Program-made: the position numbers and the translations under genes
In this document: positions 59,587-64,000 of the stretch, piece by piece
Numbering within the stretch: position 1 is the stretch's first letter
Layout of the letters: each line of letters begins with the position of its first letter
Origin: Phycomyces blakesleeanus NRRL 1555(-)
Taxonomy: Eukaryota > Mucoromycota > Mucoromycetes > Mucorales > Phycomycetaceae
Assembly (NCBI RefSeq): GCF_001638985.1
Contig: NW_017265136.1
Span: 926,461-990,460 of the forward strand
Length of the DNA: 64,000 nucleotides
Direction of reading: 5' to 3'
The notes under the pieces: model-generated
The model's input: only the letters and a program-made list of their open reading frames with translations
Told to the model about the DNA's origin: nothing
The model's database searches: none

Positions 59587-59739
59587 AGCCTTTATGAATA
59601 ATTATGCACTATGATTTTTTATGAGAATAATTAAATAAAAAACAAAGAACAAGTAATGCCTCTTTATGCATTTTTTTGGTTATTTAAAGTATAAGACGTT
59701 ATGAATGAAGAAAAAAAGAACAAAAAATATAAACTTTAT

Positions 59740-60910
59740 TTAGGGCCCGTTTCTAAGAGCCCACTGAGGAAACTGTGACGCAATTGCATCAGGGACTGGT
59801 CCTTCAACGGTTTCGCCAAAAGCACGTGACAGCAATTGATGGCTATTTAAGCCTAAATCAGCTACCACTTTGTTGTCAACAAGTGTGATGAAGTGGTTGT
59901 ACTATATTAAAGACATTAATATTTTATTCAGTATAATACAATATAATATATTAACTAAATTAAATATTTCAACTTTCAAAAAACTAAGTACCTCATCACT
60001 TCTCCAACCTGGACGACGAAGACGAAGCCCACTATAAGAAACATGAGGCGAAGTGCCATCGTCTGACTCACCAACAGACATAGCCTCTTCTATAATGAGA
60101 CCAGAGCAATCTCTTTTCATCTCGTCATCAATAGCAGTCTTGTTAGACTGGTACGCTGTTTTGCGACGTTTCAAGTGCTGTTGAAAATATTAAATTAGTT
60201 TTCTTTTTTTGCTTTAAATTAATGACTTAGATAAGAATTATTCAAATAATAAATAAATAAAGTATAACTTACCTCCTTTTCGCGGCTACTCCTTCTGTTG
60301 CGAGCATTGTCTGACTTCTTTTTAGCCTGAGACTTATTAGCTGCACGCTTTCTGCTAGTGAAGTTCGTGTAGACAAAGTCACGAACATCACTTTTTCTCA
60401 GTCCTGCTCCTACGAAATTTCTTTCCAAGTAGGCAACGAGGTTTTCTGTCAGCTCAGTGTTTGGCGACTGGTTGAAGTTGACAGCCGTGTTCCACCTTGG
60501 CTTGCCATTGTTGGCTTGAATTTCAGCCAAATGTTTTGACTTGAACTTAGGGTCCCACAAATGCTCCCGAAGAAGTCTCTATTGAATCTTGGTAAGTTAT
60601 TAAAGATATAATTTACTATATGTATGATACATACATAGGCTTTTGTTTTGTTGACTGATTTTGCATCAGAAGCCATGGTGGGAGAACCAGCTACATTCAT
60701 TTCCATGCTCACAGGAGCAACAGCATGCACTAAAGCCATCGGCTGACTCTGCAAAACAGCAGATACAGGAGTGTTCGAAGTTTTTGCTTTGATATCAGCA
60801 ACATCTTTCATGACAGTGGTCATGTCACGACGCAAGATGGCAAGAGAGTTTGTCATCTCTCTCTCAGCAGGAGTGCGTCGAGTGGGATAGCTTTCATTTT
60901 GGTTAGACAT
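59740..60910 (-). CDS. Unknown CACTA accessory protein, gene B of CACTA-3
   Basis: Exons 60910-60635 (276 nt), 60578-60273 (306), 60177-59992 (186) and 59901-59740 (162 with stop) join in phase 0 to 309 aa. Exon 2 holds HLWDPKFK, KPRWNTAV, YLERNFVG and VYTNFTSRKR, then a K/R/S-rich tail. Exon 3 has MSVGESDDG and RRPGWRSDE. Exon 4 starts YNHFITLVDN and ends FPQWALRNGP. The ATG lies 3 nt after an ATTAATAG acceptor, implying a 5'UTR intron. It converges on gene A with a 153-bp gap. No family recognised; the basic segment suggests nucleic-acid contact and WRSDE is a loose reminder of Myb/SANT-type W..DE motifs, not enough to name it. Confidence 0.88.
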
Positions 60911-61460
60911 ATTCTATTAATTTAAAAATATAAGTTCAAATATGTATTAACTGTTAATGCTTTTATATTCTTTGAATAAATTTCTATTATACACTACAAT
61001 TATATTTATTATCAAACATACCAAAATAAAAGACAGAAAAAGATGGGGAGATAGAGAGAGAAAGTGTGAGTATAAGTAAGAATAATTGTAAGAGTGCGTG
61101 AGCAAGGGTGAGTAAGATTGTAGCAAAAACGTATATTTATATTTCCAAAAAAAAAAGGATGTCTAGTCTTGATTGATCTTGGTTAAAAGAATATATCTAA
61201 AGTAACTTCTTGTACACACACTGTGTAAATTGATACAAAGATTGCTTTTAGATACTACACCATTATATCTATTATGCTTTTTGGATATTTTTTTTGAGTT
61301 TCATTTTTTTTAATTACCTATTTTGTTTTTTTTTGTATTTTATTTACTTATTTTTTTTATTTTTCCATATTTTTCCATATTTTTCCTTATCGACCATTTT
61401 CTTTTCTTTTCTTTCTCTTTCTGATTTTTGTTATAACTGTGAATTTTACTGGTAAGATAC
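60911..61460. promoter_or_regulatory. Divergent promoter region between genes B and C (CACTA-3)
   Basis: It contains AACTTCTTGTACACA then GTGTAAATTGATAC (61204-61234), a weaker version of the block seen in CACTA-1, CACTA-2 and CACTA-4, then a long T/C-rich stretch and the TTTACTG|GTAAGATAC donor at 61451. Confidence 0.35.
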
Positions 61461-61521
61461 ATTCTTCTTAAAAATACTTCTGTACAGACAACAACAAGAT
61501 TAACACATTCTGTTGTCATAG

Positions 61522-62092
61522 ATACATATATACTCTCTTAGTGTTTTACTATATTCGCAAACTTTTTTGGTAACATATCTTCTTTTTTTTTAAAGCAATT
61601 CTTTTCTTCAAATGTAACTAAATAATAATTATTATTTCAGTTGTCATAGATACTAGCGTGTTTTTTCCTTCTGATGTATTCTCTTTACAATGGCCATCCG
61701 GATTAGTCCAGGTTAGTAACTATACTTCATGTCATCATCCTATAAAATTATTCTGACTTTTCTCCTTTTTTATAGACAATATCGCCAAAAATATTCCCTA
61801 CAATTAAACAAGACCATCAACACGGTAATATTTTATTTTTTATTTACTTTTAATATTTATCTGACAGAATATAATTTTTATTACAGATGAATGTTCATCT
61901 GCCAAACACGCAATTAATCAAGAACCTCTATCTCTTGGCGCCGTCATTGACATGGTAAGACTTCTTCTTTTATTCTCTTAATATGTATGATAGTATTATT
62001 TATACTGTATATTAATATATGTTTTTTACTAAAGGTTATATCAACTCTTGACAAGTACTATCTAGGTCTACAAATAAATCGACTTTCTTCGG
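61522..62092 (+). CDS. Small multi-exon unknown gene C of CACTA-3
   Basis: Exons 61522-61569 (48 nt), 61650-61711 (62), 61776-61824 (49), 61887-61954 (68) and 62035-62092 (58), with AG/GT borders. The last four have one open common frame giving FPSDVFSLQWPSGLVQ, ISPKIFPTIKQDHQHD, INQEPLSLGAVIDM and YYLGLQINRLSSG. Differences from CACTA-1 fall largely in codon third positions or are conservative, and exon sizes are identical. A further exon (VKEIILDAMPRTL, about 62158-62230) aligns with the other copies, but its acceptor has TG for AG here. The first coding exon and ATG were not identified; the 48-nt exon has a stop in the frame that would be needed and may be untranslated. Confidence 0.5.
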
Positions 62093-62230
62093 GTACGTTC
62101 ATTACATATTCTGTCACCCAATTCACTCAAACTAACTTCTCTATATTATTTTCATTGTTAAAGAAATTATACTTGACGCCATGCCTCGAACTCTCAAAGT
62201 TTTATTTTTATCTTCTTCAGTCATTATATT

Positions 62231-62938
62231 GTATGTATCCTCAAATTAATATATCACTCACAACATGTAAATATTTAAATACACATCTAACTTCTCTTCT
62301 ATTATGTTAAATAGTATCTGTGCCAAAGATAACTACTGAATATGAGGGTTTACAAACATTATATATAAAGCACTGCTTGATTTGAGTCATATGAAGGATA
62401 CCGGTGAAGACGGCCCGAGGCATATAATATTATTCCAATACTATCAACCTAGAATCATTCTATTTTTTCTAATAAATACAAAAATAAACTATAATTCAAA
62501 CCAATAATAATTGAATATCAAGTAATTGGGGGAGCAGATAATCTATGACCTCATAATAAAGAGTGTTAATGATTGGCTTATAAGCAATAAAATGTCCATG
62601 GTTCTAACTATTCACCCAGGGATAGTTCAACAATACACATGCGACGTAGTCCCTGATTATTAACCTTTAACATGGAAACAGATTGTATTACAGCAAAAAA
62701 CAAAGTTTGAAATAAAGTTTTCTTGGTACTCTATTATATACAAAGATATAAAATTACTATTGACCCCAACTTCACTAGTGCTATCGAACTTTACACTTGT
62801 AGATAGCAGGTCTGTGCACATGTAACCAGATCAGCTTTGGTACCAGTGGAAATAGGCAAAACCCCACTGTAAAATACGGAATATTCACAATAGTATGCCT
62901 GAATTTCCCCGTGTGTATTTATTGTTATTTTTCCAGTG
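62231..62938. other. 3' subterminal region of CACTA-3
   Basis: AT-rich, without recognised genes; ends in the terminal sequence TTATTTTTCCAGTG. Confidence 0.5.
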
Positions 62939-62941
62939 TAA

Positions 62942-62994
62942 CTAGTGAATTTAAACGTTTAGCAATCCCTTTACCCCAAAAAATAGAAGCTTAA
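62942..62994 (+). pseudogene. Last codons of CACTA-7 gene A
   Basis: After the TAA duplication the frame TSEFKRLAIPLPQKIEA-stop continues the Tnp2 gene broken at 56141. It aligns with the ends of the other copies (VIPLPRKLYA in CACTA-5, VIPMPKKYYA in CACTA-3). Confidence 0.9.
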
Positions 62995-63061
62995 ATAATA
63001 TTAATAAAATACCACTTTGCACTCTTTTATCAATTTATTAGAAAATGTTTGATTTATTGTC

Positions 63062-64000
63062 TTATTGTTTTTTTGACCATGATGGCAGCTTGTTTGCCTT
63101 GGTCTTGCTAAGCTGCTTATCTCTTATTCCTTTAAATTTATGCTCGAACGAATGGGTATTATTTTTCTTATCATGAGCTGCCTCATAATCCGCATCAAGT
63201 TCATCAACGAACCTATCTCCCTATATGTCAATGTAAGTATTATTACATACCATCCAAAAAAATAGTTTTTTGTACTATACCTCTTCGCTTCTCCAGCTTG
63301 GGCAGAATCTCCAAAAAAAACTCTTTTCTGAGGACGAATTCTGTTCCTCTTCTTCTCTTTTGTCATCACTCTCAAGGTCTGACATGTAATCAGCATGGAG
63401 AATACTGTCAACATTCTCTCCAAAGCTGTTTACAAAGTGTGCCCAATTGGCTTTCAAGGCAGATTGTCTTCTTTCACACAACTATATATAAATATATAAT
63501 ATTTCTAATTTAATATCACATCTAGTATATTGTGTACGTATGTTTTTTATCTTTACACATTGCTGACAAAGACAGGCCTGTCAATTCTCTTCCTGCTTCT
63601 TTTCTCCTGTTTTTTTTCTTGCAACTTTCTGTTGCCAATGTGCCGCACAATCTTAGTTCGAAGAGTTGGCAAGTCCACCTTTTTCCTCTCTTCTTGACAA
63701 TGAAGGTAATTGGTAACAGACTTCAGAACGAGTCTGTTTCCCTCACTGTTTTTATTTTCATTGGTATTGTATTGGTCATACAATTTCTCTTCACTCAAAT
63801 AATCGCGCAACAATTGCTATAATATAAATGTATATTAAATTCTATCTACATAAAAACATATTATGATTACTTACATCCAATGTTGGTTGATGTCCAGGCA
63901 ACATGTCTTTCTCAACTGCTATACTAGTAGTGGCTTCGGCTTTCTCAGAAGATGTGTTCTTCAAAACAGTGTTTAAGACATCATTCATGGTATCAAGTTT
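63062..64000 (-). CDS. Divergent gene B of CACTA-7, runs off the window
   Basis: Minus-strand exons: from beyond 64000 to 63875 (EKDMLPGHQPTLD then GTAAGT), 63816 to about 63559 (LLRDYLSEEK...RSRKRIDRP; 258 nt rather than 306), 63481-63281 (201 nt, ending CPSWRSEE) and 63220-63062 (159 nt with stop, GDRFVDELD...LPSWSKKQ). It lies tail to tail with the end of CACTA-7 gene A, 68 bp away, which confirms both as one element. No stop breaks the visible part. The core motifs are kept (Trp-Arg-Ser-Asp/Glu-Glu; a terminal Leu/Phe-Pro-x-Trp) although the rest has diverged. The 5' end and gene C lie outside the window. Confidence 0.75.

Larger units (their letters stand above)
56142..62938 (+). mobile_element. 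CACTA-3, complete CACTA transposon with TAA duplication
   Basis: The left end CACTGGAGAAA and right end TTTTTCCAGTG are flanked by TAA at 56139-56141 and TAA at 62939-62941. Three-base duplications are characteristic of CACTA elements. Removing the 6797-bp element plus one TAA rejoins the host Tnp2 frame exactly (...RFTIT then SEFKRLAIPLP...). Genes A and B are fully open. This copy defines the family boundaries. Confidence 0.93.

Overview
The window looks like nuclear DNA of an early-diverging, probably Mucoromycota-type, fungus. The clues are very AT-rich sequence, 45-150 nt GT-AG introns, CCAAT/TATA promoters and fungal-type Tnp2, MULE and Tc1/mariner transposases. No host housekeeping gene is recognisable. 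Almost every open frame is transposon-derived, so this is a nested-transposon region. A 100-N run at 10053-10152 is an assembly gap. All assignments come from reading the sequence; no database search was run.

The dominant component is a CACTA (CMC superfamily, Tnp2-type) DNA-transposon family seen at eight loci, here numbered CACTA-1 to CACTA-8. Complete-length copies have short inverted ends (CACTGGAAAA... / ...TTTTCCAGTG) and are about 6.6-6.8 kb. Each carries gene A (four-exon Tnp2-like transposase, about 960-980 aa), gene B (four-exon protein of 309-359 aa with no family I recognise, convergent with A and ending about 130-150 bp from it), and gene C (small exons of 62/49/68/57-58 nt on the A strand beyond B, divergent from it). 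Exon sizes, splice sites and protein motifs of B and C recur across copies, so they look like real element genes rather than passengers.

Layout. 0-4.1 kb: possible B-like exon and a decayed minus-strand A pseudogene (CACTA-8). 4.1-9.2 kb: AT-rich DNA with microsatellites. 9.2-21.4 kb: an AT-rich minisatellite split by an 11.56-kb element with about 350-bp inverted repeats and a TA duplication; it contains CACTA-1 and a DD34E transposase. 22.4-23.4 kb: Tc1 pseudogene abutting CACTA-2 (23.45-30.14 kb). 30.1-32.8 kb: truncated CACTA-4, itself inserted in the A gene of CACTA-6. 33.2-46.4 kb: a 13.2-kb MULE that split that same A gene and was later invaded by a Tc1 element, a 3.1-kb TA-flanked DDE element and probably CACTA-5. 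46.4-48.5 kb: the other half of the CACTA-6 A gene. 48.6-49.5 kb: a short TA-flanked element. 53.0-64.0 kb: CACTA-7, whose A gene is interrupted near its last codons by CACTA-3 (56.14-62.94 kb, TAA duplication); the B gene of CACTA-7 runs off the right edge.

Functional reading: gene A should be the DDE transposase that recognises the CACTG ends. B and C are candidate accessory factors, perhaps analogous to the TnpA partner of plant En/Spm, but that is inference. CACTA-1 and CACTA-3 have fully open A and B genes and CACTA-2 lacks only one sense codon in A, so the family may have been active recently. Older copies carry mainly point stop codons, many explained by C:G to T:A changes.
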